This document shows positions 11,770-24,198 of a stretch of DNA of 64,000 bases, one piece after another. The position numbers were made by a program, and so were the translations under genes. The notes below the pieces were generated by a model. It ran no database searches and was not told where the DNA came from. It saw nothing but the letters and a program-made list of their open reading frames with translations. Each line of letters starts with the position of its first letter. The first letter of the stretch is position 1. This DNA is from Mixophyes australis (lineage: Eukaryota > Chordata > Amphibia > Anura > Limnodynastidae), in contig JAVHZZ010000003.1 of the NCBI GenBank assembly GCA_036250195.1, forward strand, positions 83,291,418-83,355,417, given 5' to 3'.

Positions 11770-11952
11770 CAGCATTATGCCTAACTCTATTCCTGTCCCT
11801 ATCTCTAACCCTGTCTTTGTCCCTATCCCTAACCCTCCCCATAAACACTGTCCCTATCTGTTTCCCTATCCCTCTCCCTAGACTTGTCACTATCCCTAAA
11901 CCTATCACTAGACCAGTCCCTCTCCCTGTCCTTAGCCATGTCCTTAACCCTC
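11770..11952 (+). repeat. degenerate CCCTAA-like hexamer tract
   Basis: About 180 bp of imperfect hexamers such as CCCTAT, CCCTAA, CCTGTC and CCCTCC. Three short stretches read exactly CCCTAACCCT or a one-base variant. It could be a decayed interstitial telomere-type repeat or an unrelated CCYTDN simple repeat. Confidence 0.7.
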
Positions 11953-12307
11953 TAATAATACTGTCAACATTTTAATTGTTTACCTAATCATACCGGCCAC
12001 TATATGAATTAGCAACCTAAAAATACTGTTGACACCTGAGTTGTCAACTGTTACACAAGCTGCTAGACCAAGACCAAGATGTAAAAAGTGCAAGAGGGAA
12101 TTGTCTATGGGACACCCTACCCACCCATTTGTTAAAAAGGACATGCAAATAGTTTAACAAACCGAGCACTTCAGCAACAGAGGCTGCCACTTTTGTGTCT
12201 GAAGTGCTTGATTTGTTTGGGCCTCCACAAAAGAGAATATTTTGGTAGTTGGTTAATGAACTGTACAGAATAGATAGCAGTTCAATTGCTTGTTTTTTTA
12301 CAAATTA

Positions 12308-12351
12308 CTAATGGTCATTTGGCTAACAGTGGTTAGCCAAATGACCATTAG
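12308..12351. repeat. 44-bp perfect palindrome
   Basis: Arms of 20 bp, CTAATGGTCATTTGGCTAAC and its exact complement, flank a 4-base spacer AGTG. It lies within the hAT relic. Confidence 0.9.
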
Positions 12352-12620
12352 TCATTTGGATGTCGCTGAATGACCTTTCCAAATTGACAAGTATTGAAAA
12401 ATAGAAAAGATTAAAACATAATAATATTTAACACTTTTTGGGGTATGCAGCTGCTGGTGAACCTCACCTATAAACACCCTTTTTTAAATATCGATGTAAT
12501 TGAATGAGAGTTTCAAAATGGACAAGTATTGAAAAATACTTGAAAAAATTAGAATATCATAATATATATATCCTTTTTTGAGGGTGTGCAACTGCTGCTG
12601 AATCTCACAAGCAAACATCA

Positions 12621-12810
12621 GGGGGTAAATTTATGAATCTCCGGATTCTTCATCTCCGGCGTGTTCAGCCTCTTCAGCGCTTAAATTTAAAGCGGTGCTG
12701 CATTGTAAAGGGAAGTTTTCCTTTACAATGCAGCGCCGCTTTAAATTTAAGCGCTGAAGAGGCTGAACACGCCGGAGATGAAGAATCCGGAAATTCATAC
12801 ATTTACCCCC
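12621..12810. mobile_element. 190-bp foldback MITE
   Basis: The whole segment is a near-perfect palindrome centred at about 12,715. The ends read GGGGGTAAAT and ATTTACCCCC, and the arms share CATCTCCGGCGTGTTCAGCC and GCATTGTAAAGG with few mismatches. It interrupts the hAT relic between 12,620 and 12,811. I could not assign a superfamily because no clear TSD is visible. Confidence 0.8.
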
Positions 12811-13428
12811 AGGTGTTTTTTAAAATTATTTCAGTTTTCACTGCCCCACACAAGTTTAAGGTCACAAAAAAACTTTCAATTTTAAAAGAAAGAAAACTGT
12901 TTTTTGCATTCTTCTGCTAATAGACAGCAAAAGCACACTGTTTTTATCGAATAAATAAATATACTAGCTAGTTCTGAATGATCTCTATCTAACTCAGACT
13001 GTATATACTGTCTAGTACTATTATATATATGCAATGCATTAACAACAACCAGTAGCCACTAGTCCATGTAAAGTGTACTTAAGATTGAAATTAAAAGCAA
13101 TTGATCAGCAAACTGTTCTAGCTGACTATTCTCTACTTAACTGCTTTACAATAATGACAAAATTCTATTGCTTTCCTATGCCCCTCGTTCACCCTGAATG
13201 CTATTTTATGAGCAGAACACCGCAGCCAAACTCCTCCCAACACGCTGTCTGTTCTAAAATGGCACTTGAGAAAACAAGGGAGAACTATATATACAAAGAT
13301 GGCAATACAAAACTCGCGAGACATTTTGCCTCATTATGAAATATGAGTTTGGCAGGAGAAACCGAGACTCGACTCGATTTGACTCAGATCCCCAATGTTG
13401 GATTTCATCGGATTTCACATAATTCGAA

Positions 13429-13430
13429 CC

Positions 13431-13471
<41 letters not shown>
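13429..13471. repeat. (TA)n microsatellite
   Basis: About 20 TA dinucleotides with one CA interruption lie at the border between the hAT relic and the L1 fragment. Confidence 0.9.
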
Positions 13472-13472
<1 letters not shown>

Positions 13473-13486
13473 CTTCCCACAGCCCT

Positions 13487-13813
13487 CCACTCTGAGGCCA
13501 CACAGGGCTCCTTGCCTGGAGGGAACAAAGGGTGGTCCTAGATTGGGGTATGTGGAAAGGATGCCCCGACAGGTGGAGAGTCTTGTTCATGGAATCCCAC
13601 ACAGAGAGCTTGAGTCGTACAGTAGAAATTGAGGCAGGCTGTATTGTTTAGGGAGCCAAGGAAGGAATTCCAGTGATCCTGCAGCAACCATGTCATTAAC
13701 CAGGTTGACCCACCATTTAGAATGTATGGCGACATGCCAGGACTTCATTTGGCTGAGGTGGGCGGCTTGGTAGTATCTAAGGAACAAGGGCAATCCCAGG
13801 CCACCAGATATGG
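13487..13813 (-). pseudogene. L1-like ORF2 C-terminal fragment
   Basis: Minus-strand frames resemble the region after the reverse transcriptase of L1-type ORF2. I read a GGLGLP-like start (degenerate), then LRYYQAAHLSQMKSWH, and on the overlapping frame LSGHPFHIPQS and SLQARSPVWPQSGG. Two frames of about 65 codons overlap, so there is at least one frameshift. The (TA)n tract truncates it at the low-coordinate end. It is a fragment about a tenth the size of an intact ORF2. Confidence 0.6.
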
Positions 13814-14963
13814 TTAATGATTTTGTTTTATTTCACAAAAATGAGTACAAGCCAGTGCCAATAATACTTTTTGCTAAAAGATGAAACACACAAGTGTCTC
13901 TTAGCAGCTTTCTACTATCAAACAATATAGATATGTGAATCATTTTTATAATCACAGATTCATAATCAATGATTGTTATTGGTGATTGTTAATTTCCAAT
14001 TAGACAATTTATTGGAAATTTGCAAAAACACTGTTGAAAGGATATGAGTTATTGTACTTCTCATTTAGTGAAGTTGTTTGTTTCAATTAACCTGCAATAA
14101 ACATTGTGCTTTATCTAAATATGCAGAATTAGTAGAGGAACCGGGGTGACATTTACTTTCTTGATAAAGCATTTTTATTATGACATGAAAAGTATAAATA
14201 AGAAATTTATAAAAACATCTGCTCAAATTTCCATACTGAATACATTTATTTGTAATATTCCCCATTTAAAACAAATTTCTGCTTTTCTTTGCACCATCAG
14301 AATGTGTTCTTATTTTAAAAAAAAACTGTATTTGTTTTCTCATTCTTTAAACTAATTTTGTAATAAGAATTACAATTCCTAAGCAGAATTTCTTAGTTGG
14401 GGAAATTAAAATTTGTATATAATGCAGACATGTTATTATTATTATAATTATTATTATTATTAATATTATTATTAGGGGGTCAAATGCAACTTTTTTGCAT
14501 GCAGGGGAAAAGTTGCCAGCTTTTGCAATTAGCACACAAATACTGAGCAGCTTTATTTACACACTGCAATTTAGAGTTGAGCTAAGACATGTCCCCCTGC
14601 AAACTTTAAATCTGTCATCTTAATTTTGACCCGCTCCTACAGTGCAACATGGTTTTGGCAAAATGACACTTCTAGCTGGATTTAATCCTCATTCTAAATG
14701 GGTCCCTTGTGGCTAAGCTGGAAGACTCTTCATTATGAGTGTAGATACCCTTTATCCACTGTAGTATATAATAGTCTTATAGTGTCAGTATAGAGTTTCC
14801 CTTAATAGTATCCAGTAATGCCACATGCATATATTTTACTAAACATAACTCCCAGTAGTAGAACTGTCATATCCAGTGATTTTTATTGTGCTCGCCCATA
14901 GATTAGGATTTGTATGTACAGTATGTTGGAAAGTTGTTCCTGCTGTAATAGTAAGGTTATTCA
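13814..14963. other. no recognised gene
   Basis: AT-rich sequence. An (ATT)n-type microsatellite occupies about 14,433-14,476. A 3'-UTR-like CCTGCAATAAACATTGTG motif at about 14,091 also appears at about 11,041, suggesting a shared dispersed repeat end. Confidence 0.5.
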
Positions 14964-15303
14964 AGCAGCACGGTGGCTAAGTGGTTAGCATTTCTGCCTC
15001 ACAGCACTGGGGTCATGAGTTCGATTCCCGACCATGGCCTTATCTGTGAGGAGTTTGTATGTTCTCCCCGTGTTTGCGTGGGTTTCCTCCGGGTGCTCCG
15101 GTTTCCTTCCACACTCCAAAAACATACTGGTAGGTTAATTGGCTGCTATCAAATTGACCATAGTCTCTGTCTGTCTGTGTGTTAGAGAATTTAGAGTGTA
15201 AGCTACAATGGGGCAGGGACTGATGTGACTGAGTTCTCTGTACAGCGCTGCGGAATTAGAGGCGCTATATAAATAGCTGATGATGATGATGATGATGATG
15301 AAA
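14964..15303 (+). mobile_element. tRNA-derived SINE, copy 2
   Basis: Same family as the copy at 3977: AGCACGGTGGC head, GAGTTCGATTCCCGACC B box region (about 15,018), the GGGTTTCCTCCGGGTGC body and the GCGCTATATAAATA tail, followed by (GAT)n at 15,281-15,300. The body is close to copy 1 but shorter in the TG-rich linker. Confidence 0.88.
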
Positions 15304-18300
15304 TGATGCTACATAGCGATTGCATTCGTAAGATATAAAAGAAAAGGTTTTTGTACATGTTAACAAGATGTATATAAGTTTCTGAGGAGTGTATTTGTTG
15401 TCAAGTGAATGCATACGCTTCTCATTCAGACCTTGCTGATGACCTTGTTCAAGTCTGAATACGGCGTATATATGCATACTCCTTTGTGCACATTTTTCAA
15501 TAGCAGTTTGCACTTATGCTTGCACTGTGAGTCAGATCCTTTGTGTGTGTGTCCCTGGTTTTCATCATAAATATACTCCCAAAATTTCAGAAAATAATAG
15601 GGTGCATGAACATTAGTATGCATATTGCTTGCAATTACATGAATTCTATTATGTCACATTCAAGCATGTACTTCTAAACTTACCACCTATTTTCCTATTG
15701 CAGTTTCCCATTGATCAGGTGTATGTTTTATTTTCTGCATAAATTAAATAAGCCAGACCAGGTTACTACAATAGTAACAATAAAAGAGATGCTTTTATAC
15801 TGCATGAAATGAGTGATGATGAAGGGTCTTCTTGGACATACAACTGAATTGATAGATTGCCTGACAAAAAAAAACCATTATATAGGATTTCTACTGCTCT
15901 TGGAAATAGCCAATGCTGCAAGTTGTAGTTCTATAACAGAGAGTCACAGATTATATTTAAGAACCTAAAGGTTGTCTGTTTGAGGATATTTAGTAAGTGA
16001 GCACAATGCTCTGTTTAGTGTTGTGCACATCTTACCTGTAAGAATGTCACTAAGTGCACTATATTAACCTTATAAGTATAGAGTAAGAATATTTATTTTA
16101 CTACCTGTAATATATATGCCATGCCAAGCTTGATTTCACTGACCAGTAAGAATCTGTTTTGAAAGTTAACCAGACATGGCTACACTTCCATGGGCACATT
16201 AGTTTATGAACCATATCTGCTCATCAAGTTGAATCACAAATGGACTAAATTGCCAAGGTTCTAGAGAGATATACTGAAATCAACCATCCATAACCCCATA
16301 CATTCTGTGAAAGGTCACCTCATCACACAGTAGGCTGACATAAAACTTCTCTCATTGCACCTCAGAAACACATTATATTACACATAGGAAACTTCAGAAA
16401 AGGTTTTCTTGATGACTTGTTCCCATTCAGTTGTCTTCTAATGCATCTCCAGGGTGACATAAGTCACTGTGAAGCCAGAGATTGATTGTGCTGCTGTGTT
16501 CTTTTGCTGGGTTTCCTATCCAATAAGTTTTGTAGCTTTGAATGATCAGACACCATATATATAGTTGGACAAACTAAGTGATTGCTGGATACAAATAGTA
16601 AAAAAAATAGAAAGTGGAAAAAACTGCACAAGTTGATTAGATGACAAAATTGTCAGGTAATGCGTGTTGTTTATAAAGTGGAGTACTTAAAAGTGTGCTG
16701 ACGATGATTCACTACTCCCTTTAACGCCCTAACTAATACTTGATTTTACAGCAAAAGAAGAATAGGTCCATACTAGGTAAGGACTTTCCTCAAATATTAT
16801 ATAAAGCAACCCATTGTATTTAAGATTTAGTCAGAGGGGGTGCTATTACAACTTAATAGGAACATATTTATTTCAATATTGAAACAGAAGAAGGTACTTC
16901 AGTCCAATACAATTTTTTAAAACCACTTCTATTGATAACCATAAATGAAGTATTCACCTCTTCACATTCACTAGTCCTATTACGGCAAAATATTTGAAAT
17001 AGAGAGAAGAAAAGGGGCAAACAGAAAGAAATAAAGTGTTCTGTTAAAATTTAAATATGACCTTCAAGTGGGGCTGAAATATACTGTCTGGTCCATATTG
17101 TGCTGTTTCCACCAATGTATCATCTGTGACCAAATTGTAATGTATATCTTTATTAATAATTTATAGTTACGGTACATTATACATTATACAATACATTATT
17201 CAGACTTGCGTCTTTATTCCCTTCCTCTTTTGATATAGTTAGTACAAATTCTGACTTTGTGCTTTAATTTATTTCCTCTTATCTTCAAAAAATATGTTAT
17301 TTTTCATCCACACTCATTAATACATATAATTACAATACGATATCCACAATTCAGGAGAAACACTTACACTATAGGAATAATAATTTATTCCCGAGAAGTG
17401 AGAAACATGAATCATCAAATTGTGTACTAATTCCAATTATATGTTCAAAAATGTTCTTTATATTATTTTATCATTATTTTTATTTCAATGACCATAAACC
17501 TATACTTATGTATCCTCTATCGCCATGCTTTAAATAATATAGTTGTATTTATCCAGACACAGACTATGATTACACTTGTGATGGTATATTATTTTATCTC
17601 CTTACATCACACTCCCAATAGTGTTATTATCATTCAATGTGTTCATGTCAGAGTAAATCACCTATGCAATTATTGATATATACCTTTGATGTATTTAACA
17701 ATATTAACATTGTTTGTCCCAGTTGCAATCACTATATAATTATACTGGAAGACCCATAATCACTAGTATAGGTAAAGTGCAAATTGCACCCATTATTGAA
17801 TATTATTAAGTAAACCTGAACACTGAACTATGCTGCTTAACTAGTCTCTGTTTTTACTAACAGTAGAAGACACTCTCCAAATGCAGGGATGGGATCTATT
17901 ATTTGGAATGCTTGAGTTTTGTTTTTTTGGATAGCGTTGTTTTGGAGAACTATGAGTAAAGTCTTATAAGATAATACCAGTGCTCCACATAGTAACTATA
18001 GAGGGGAACATTGGTAATCATGGGCCTTATACAGATTTAGTGGCAAGTTGGGTATAACTTACACCATACCCATCCTAAGATTTGCGCAAGTCTGCACCAA
18101 TACCATATGTTACTTGTTTTATGTCAGGCACATGTGCAGACACTTACATCCCATTTGCGCCCATGTTTTTATCCATTTGTGTTTTGTGCAACAACCACAT
18201 TTGCCATTAGGCATCAATAAAACTTAAAAACCTCTTGAATGCAGCTGAAACAACTCCCCTTCTTGTGTATGAAAAAGCCCAACTTTTTCTTAGCACTCAA

Positions 18301-18400
18301 ACATAAACATAATATTTGCCCGAGCGATGAAGGAAGCTTGTGTGACTAGAATATAGATAGTATTCTAGGGACCAATATTGAAAACATAGACCATTCTTGT
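15304..18400. other. no recognised gene
   Basis: About 3 kb of AT-rich sequence with no frame longer than about 80 codons and no transposon motif that I recognise. A GCTGCAAGTTGTAGTTCTA motif near 15,914 matches the dispersed motif noted at 8.1 kb. Confidence 0.5.
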
Positions 18401-20077
18401 GATCACTATTTATTTCTGATAGTATTCTATTGACCACGCTGGTGGTAATCGATTTTGCAATGTTTGGTTAAGTGTTTAAACACTTAACCTGCAGGGTTTG
18501 ACATTGCAGCATTAAATTAAAAGGGATACAAGTCACGCTCATGTTAAAGTCTGCTGCCGGACCCCTCAGTAGTAGCAGTCACTTGCGGTCAGTATCCTGC
18601 GCCGATCAGACATCTCCAACGTCGATATGCAGGTAAATCTGCTTCTCTTTACATCGTTTTTTTACGAAGTCGCATTATTATTGGAGGAGTCCTCGGTGTC
18701 GGAATATCCAGCACCGATGACTCGTACCCAACCCGATGATGAATAATACAGAGAGTATTTTTTGTGACTGATATACAATACAACCAGCATTCCAGTGACT
18801 ACTATACAGTGTTAAGTGCATTCTGTAGACCACTATACAATGTAGATCCAAAAAAGTCTATTGTGATGAGACAATGTCAGCCCCTCAGGTGGTGAGAAAA
18901 TTCAGGCCCAAATATATTACTTAATTTTCCTCTGATCCCATGCTGCAGATGAATTTCGTCTCTGCCGGAGAGCCATCATACCTAGCATTCTGATTGGAGT
19001 ATAATGCTGTTCATAAACCAAACAGTGAGTTGGTACTTTCCAGCACACTAAGGGAATCACCGGCTCTAGCCACCAATCAGATTGGTAACAGCTATCTAGT
19101 ATGTATGAGGGATACCATTGCACCCAAAAGAGGGCTCTCAGCGCTCTGATTGGTGGATAGCAGTGGTCAATCACCAATCAGCGTGCGAAGACCCCATATT
19201 TAATTTATTTAGTAGTGGTCATTTACAAACAGTAAAAATTGAAAAGCTGCAGTGCATTTTTTTATTAACATCTTGTGCACACACATGTGTATGCCCTCAC
19301 TATACTATTTTCAGGGTATATGTGCAGGTTTTTGGGATCATAGACCTTAATAGGAATGGTCATGTCAACAAAAGTAAAAAATGTGCCTTTAAATAGCGAT
19401 TAATTTTGGAGCACCCAAATTAGAATTTTCATTTTTTTAAAAATTCTGCTTCCAAATTAATAACTACTAATTTTAGTGTGTTTCTGTTCATATGAATTTT
19501 TTACATAAAGATTATTTTCGTTGTGTATCCCTTTAAGGCAAGTGGTATGTTACAATTCAGTAAAACTGAGAATAACTTTGTAGGAGTAGCAAAGTAATTT
19601 TTAGATTGCTTTTCATCTGGGTAGAGAATCAGGTGGATGACAATGCCTTGATTCTACCATCTTGTCCTGTAAAAATGTCTGCAGATTACCCCTCTTGACA
19701 TGCTAAACTAGGAGAGTACCAACTAAACTGGCACAAGTGTACAAATAGATACATGACATCACAAATTAAAAAGAAATGTACCTTCACATTTCTATATATT
19801 TATAAACGACCTGAAAGATGCCCATACATGGGTTGATCTAGCAGATCGTCTACACCTGAGATATCTGGGAATTTGGCACTGGAACCAAAGTAATGAATGC
19901 GACAGGGCACTATTAAAGCGATACACAGTCAGATGTGGGCATCATCTGACTGGACTTAGATACTGGTCAGATGGTACATGGAATTTGCAGTCTTCAGGAG
20001 ACCACACCCATTGTGATTTACTACTCGTTCTGTCTAAAAGTCCTAATTGGTGATCACAGTCACACTTTTAGTGAGTT
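18401..20077. other. no recognised gene; short palindrome
   Basis: A perfect 24-bp palindrome lies at 18,466-18,489 (GGTTAAGTGTTT and its complement). At 18,950-19,190 the motif CCAATCAG/CTGATTGG recurs at least four times in both orientations, suggesting an unclassified MITE-like repeat. No coding signal. Confidence 0.5.
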
Positions 20078-20404
20078 ATTATCATCATCATCATCATCAC
20101 CATTTATTTATATAGCGCCACTGATTCCGCAGCGCTGTACAGAGAACTCATTCACATCAGTCCCTGCCCCATTGGAGCTTATAGTCTAAATTCCCTAACA
20201 GACACACACAGACAGACAGAGAGAGACAGACTAGGGTCAATTTTTGATAGCAGCCAATTAACCTACCAGTATGTTTTTGGAGTGTGGGAGGAAACCGGAG
20301 CACCCGGAGGAAACCCACGCAAACACGGGGAGAACATACAAACTCCACACAGATACGGCCATGGTTGGGAATTGAACTCATAACCACTTAGCCACCGTGC
20401 AGCC
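20078..20404 (-). mobile_element. tRNA-derived SINE, copy 3, reversed
   Basis: Reversed copy of the same SINE: (CATCAT)n, then TTTATATAGCGCCACTG, GAGGAAACCGGAGCACC and a degenerate head ending GCCACCGTGCAGCC. Confidence 0.88.
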
Positions 20405-22150
20405 ACTCTTATTTATGACATATAAAATAATGGTATATTAAAACGAATTAGTAATAACATAGAGCTATTGCATTGCAGATTCATCATAGGGGAGAAGCTA
20501 TTAAAGGAAGACTATCAGCAACATTGTATAATTTATCTGTGTGTTTATATACTGTATATATTGTACTGATTTTGCAGAAATAGTCTTAGTTCTGAATGTT
20601 TTACTATTGGATCTGCCCTTGTTTTGAACTCTTACGTTTCTGTTACAATGACATGTCCCTTTTCACTATACTGCAAGCAATAGGTGCTTATTATTATTAT
20701 CATTAATGAACCGATAGTGTTGTCTATAGTCTAAGAGCTATTAATAAATGTTGGTCATATACACTCAGATTGACCTGACATTGTAGCTTGTGTGGCACAA
20801 AAACAACCATCACTCCAATCAGACCATTATCTGTCATGTTGATAAATGGGGTTGGAAGATCACCATTATTGGCATGTGCATGCAGCCATCTTATGGCCGC
20901 ACAGGCCACAGTGATAATGAAAGGGATACAGTTGCTTGGCAAAGTTGGCAACAACTCAGATTTCATCCGATTTGGCCACCTATGTGTCTGACCAATATTA
21001 GACACTGAATTTCTTACTCAGCTATTACAAGAAACAAATATTCTGTTGAGCTATAATACTGCGCTGTACCTGACTGGTATGGTCATCACCAGACCAAACT
21101 AATTGTGTTCCATAGGATCCAGTTGTTCTTAAAATTATCAACTGTTATAAAAAAAAAAAAAAAAAATTGAGCACAGGATCTCTGCAGGGGTGAGTGGAGT
21201 TGAAGATGCCAATTATTGTGGAAACATTGTAGACTCACTAAAACAGTGTTTCCAAATCTATGGAGGAGAGATAAATGTTAATCTGATCTTTTAGAAGCAT
21301 TACATCTAATTGCTAAATGCACTTAATATTAAATACCTAGTATGGCAAGAGCACGCTTCTGCTGAAACACACACAAACAACCTCTGGCTATTTACTTTGT
21401 TTTAATGTCAGGATGGTAAATGTTATAAACAGATTCCACATAGTTTCTTGAGACCCTAAACACTAGCTAGACAAAGACCAGCTCTCTAAAGGCCAGCAAG
21501 CTTCCTCAGCGTTGGTCTCCCTGAATAGTGAAACAGACAGGTTTTTATACACGATACTCCTCCCATATCCCCTGCTTGATGGGCAGGTGACAATCCCCCC
21601 GCACCTGTTGCTCTGTTTGCGTTGACTTCAGGCACACTGTTGTCAGTCACCTGTGGGAAAAGATAATTCAAACCATATAAGTTGAGCCAAAAATTAAACT
21701 ATTGTTTGCCACACATATGTCTACAACCTCTTTATCTTTAATTTAGGTACATTACTGCATGAGTGTTTTACTCTGCTTGCATGCTTTCTCTGCATATTGC
21801 AAGCTAAATTCCTCCCTTTGTTACATTAGTTATTATGGTTTACTATTACTACGGCCATATGAAATATGGCCGTGGCTGATATCGCATGCACTACAAGAAA
21901 ATGTCAGCCACAATGAATATAGTTAGATCTATGTCCAATGTAATGAGGTAATGGAGTCTGAGTTTATAGGTGGGCTCCAACAAAATAGCAACTGCAATTA
22001 TGAGATTAATGGTAATAACGATTCATGTGCTAAATATTAGTATGTTTATGGATATATTCTGATGTGATCTGGATGCAGGATACAAACATTTTAGCTGATG
22101 AAGTCACAGGAAGAGATGAAATCGATTGGTGAAGATTTAGATAGCACTTC
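20405..22150. other. no recognised gene
   Basis: No gene was recognised apart from the dispersed repeat below. The 20,745-21,000 stretch has weakly inverted ends (GTTGGTCATATACAC and GTGTCTGACCAATA), so it may be an old MITE. A poly-A run lies at 21,149-21,167. Confidence 0.5.
21085..21190 (+). repeat. dispersed repeat, copy related to 27,712
   Basis: The order ACTAATTGTG, ATAGGATC, TTCTTAA, an A-rich run, then ATTGAGCACAGGATCTCTG is shared with 27,712-27,830. The family is unknown to me. The internal A run suggests a retroposed fragment. Confidence 0.6.
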
Positions 22151-23023
22151 CTACATTGGGCTAATTTCCTTATTCCACAGAAAAGACATGGATTGGACTG
22201 AAAACTCTGACTGCCAGGGAACACTGATGGGAAACAGGTAACTGATCTGTATGAGGTTGACCATGATATAATTATAACGGCGCTGGAAGAGTAATAACTC
22301 CCAAGTAAAATAAATATAAATACAAATTAAATATATCACATATGGCAAATACAGAAAATAAATAAAAAAACATATCAACACAGATCAGATGATTGATGAC
22401 GCAACCCCTTAATAACAACAATACTTGAGGAATAGGGAGTATAATATAAACATATACTTCTGGATCCAGATAGTAGAAATATATATACACACGGACTGTC
22501 CAGAAAGGCAAATATGCCAAAATCCCAATCACAGGGAATAAGCACAATATTCCTGAAGAGTTAAATATAGGCAGTTCCTATTAGGCAGATAACAAGAAGG
22601 TAGTGAAGCTTGTCCGCACAGTAGGTATAGGTATTAGAAAGTTCCTCCGGCAGAAAGAAATAAATGAATAATGCGGCTCCTTACCAGGTCTGTTGGATGT
22701 CCTGGGACCCCTCAGGGGGAAGAACGACTAAGTCCACTAGGCGTGAGTATTGTACGGAGTAATCCGCTGTGTAGACAAAGTATACTTACTGGTCACCTCC
22801 GTGGGAACTTCGCTTTGGCCGTACGTTCACGCAGGTGCACCTGCTAACTCCGTCGGGTTGGAACTGAGTGTAAGATGGAAAGTTCCTACTGTTAGCGTTC
22901 CTAGCTTCACTGGAAATTACGATCCGGACACTAGTGCCACATCATTGGATTCCTGCTGACGCGTTTCGTCTCCTAGATGGGACTTTCTCTGGGGCTTTGA
23001 GAAAGGCCCATCTAGGAGACGAA
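22151..23023. other. unclassified region ending in a strong stem-loop
   Basis: No gene was recognised. The right end carries GACGCGTTTCGTCTCC and then a 25-bp stem (22,965-22,989 with 22,999-23,023, one mismatch). A GCGTTTC-plus-TCTT/AAGG arrangement also occurs in the flank of the Penelope-like element near 53,697, so this may be an old piece of a similar flank. That link is inference. Confidence 0.4.
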
Positions 23024-23510
23024 GTTTTTTTCTCCACACACAGAGTTTTGTGTTCCTTCCAAACAACTCAACTTTCTTTCCTCTGTCCACAGAACATTTT
23101 TTGACAGTAGCAGAATATCCAGGTGCTCTATAGCACACTTCAATCATACAACAATATATTTTTTGGACAGCAGATGGCTTATTCCATGGTGTCCTGCCAT
23201 GAACTTCATTCTTATGCAGTGTTTTACTTGTTGTAGACTTTTTTCTATCTGCAGAGATATACATTATGTAAGTCTTTAGCTGGCACTCTAGGATTATTCT
23301 TAATCTCTTTTATCTTTCTGCACTGTGCTCTTGCAGTCACCTTCGCAGAATGGACACTCCCAGGGAGAGCAGCAACATAGCTGAACTTTCTCCAATTTTA
23401 GACAATTTGTCTTACTGATGACCGTGAAGGCTCTTAGAGATACGTTTGTAACCCATTCCAGCAAAATAAAAACATGAGTTATTGGTTTATATTTTAATAA
23501 AAACATTTAA
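23024..23510 (-). pseudogene. Tc1/mariner-like transposase relic
   Basis: On the minus strand the text follows a Tc1-like transposase in shifting frames: SLRALTVI-like start, HGRTPWNKP, an EHLD-containing stretch, VLWTEE for the usual VLWSDE/VLWTDE block, then ELFGRN and VWRKK. The second catalytic aspartate region is reduced to this degenerate VLWTEE, and stops are frequent. It covers roughly the central third of a protein that is normally about 340 residues. It is a fossil. Confidence 0.65.
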
Positions 23511-23939
23511 ACCTGCATCGCAGCGTCAAGGGTACTTCATTGTTTGCAGGTCCAACTCTGACCTATATGCTTCAAACACCATTAAAATGCAGTAAACATC
23601 AGACGCACTCCCCTCCCAGGTTTAGATCCAGCAAGGGCTGGCTTGTGAGCCACACCCAAGAGAGCTTTAAATAGGCATGATAGACAGCTGCTAAGACAAC
23701 ATAAGGCAATATTTTGAAACAAACATAGAAGAAATAAGCCAGTGCTTGGTTAATCCCATATTATATATGGTACCAGCTGCATGACAATATAAATGCCCTA
23801 TATGTGTACAAAAAAAAAACTGCACTTAACACTGCATATCTTTGTGTATGTAGCAAAATTAAAACATGAGGTTCATATTTTGATCAAACTCTAACCAACA
23901 CCTCCAATCTTGACTTATTAACTGGGCTCCATGTTAGCT

Positions 23940-24198
23940 AACTCCTGATGCCAATTGGATTGTTTAGAAGTCATTAGCCTATGGGGTTCATATACTTTTT
24001 CTAACCTATACCTTGAATGTTGAAATTATGCATTCAATATGGACAATAAAACTACTGTTATATGTGTGTTATTAGTTTAGGCAGACTGTGTTTGTCATTT
24101 CTTGTGACTTAGATGAAGATTAGATCACATTATATGACCAATTTTTGCAGAGATCCAGGTAATTCCAAAGGGTTCACATCCTTTTTCTTGCCACTGTA
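23940..24198 (+). mobile_element. Tc1-like element, non-coding 3' end
   Basis: The stretch has the typical Tc1-family 3' order: GAAGTCATTAGCCTATGG, GGTTCATATACTTTTTCTAA, TGACTTAGATGAAGATTAGA, CAGGTAATTCCAAAGGGTTC and TTTTTCTTGCCACTGTA. The related transposase relic just to the left is on the opposite strand, so these are two insertions or an inverted remnant. Confidence 0.65.

Larger units (their letters stand above)
12100..13440 (-). mobile_element. internally deleted hAT relic, minus orientation
   Basis: Two parts match the large hAT at 40,213-50,991 when reversed. The 12,140-12,250 region carries GGACATGC, the palindrome with arms at 12,156-12,174 and 12,199-12,217, and GGGCCTCCACAAAAGAG, as found just after that element's transposase. 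The 13,290-13,440 region, reversed, has TCTCGCGAGTTTTG and GAGTCTCGG text like hAT 5' ends. Two diverged units of about 120 bp (12,365-12,620, sharing CAAGTATTGAAAAATA) lie between. Coding sequence is absent. Termini and TSD were not found. Confidence 0.5.

Noticed and set aside
14973..15185. 70-codon frame also seen reversed at 20,157-20,387
   Set aside because: It is a translation of the SINE body, a frequent false protein prediction.
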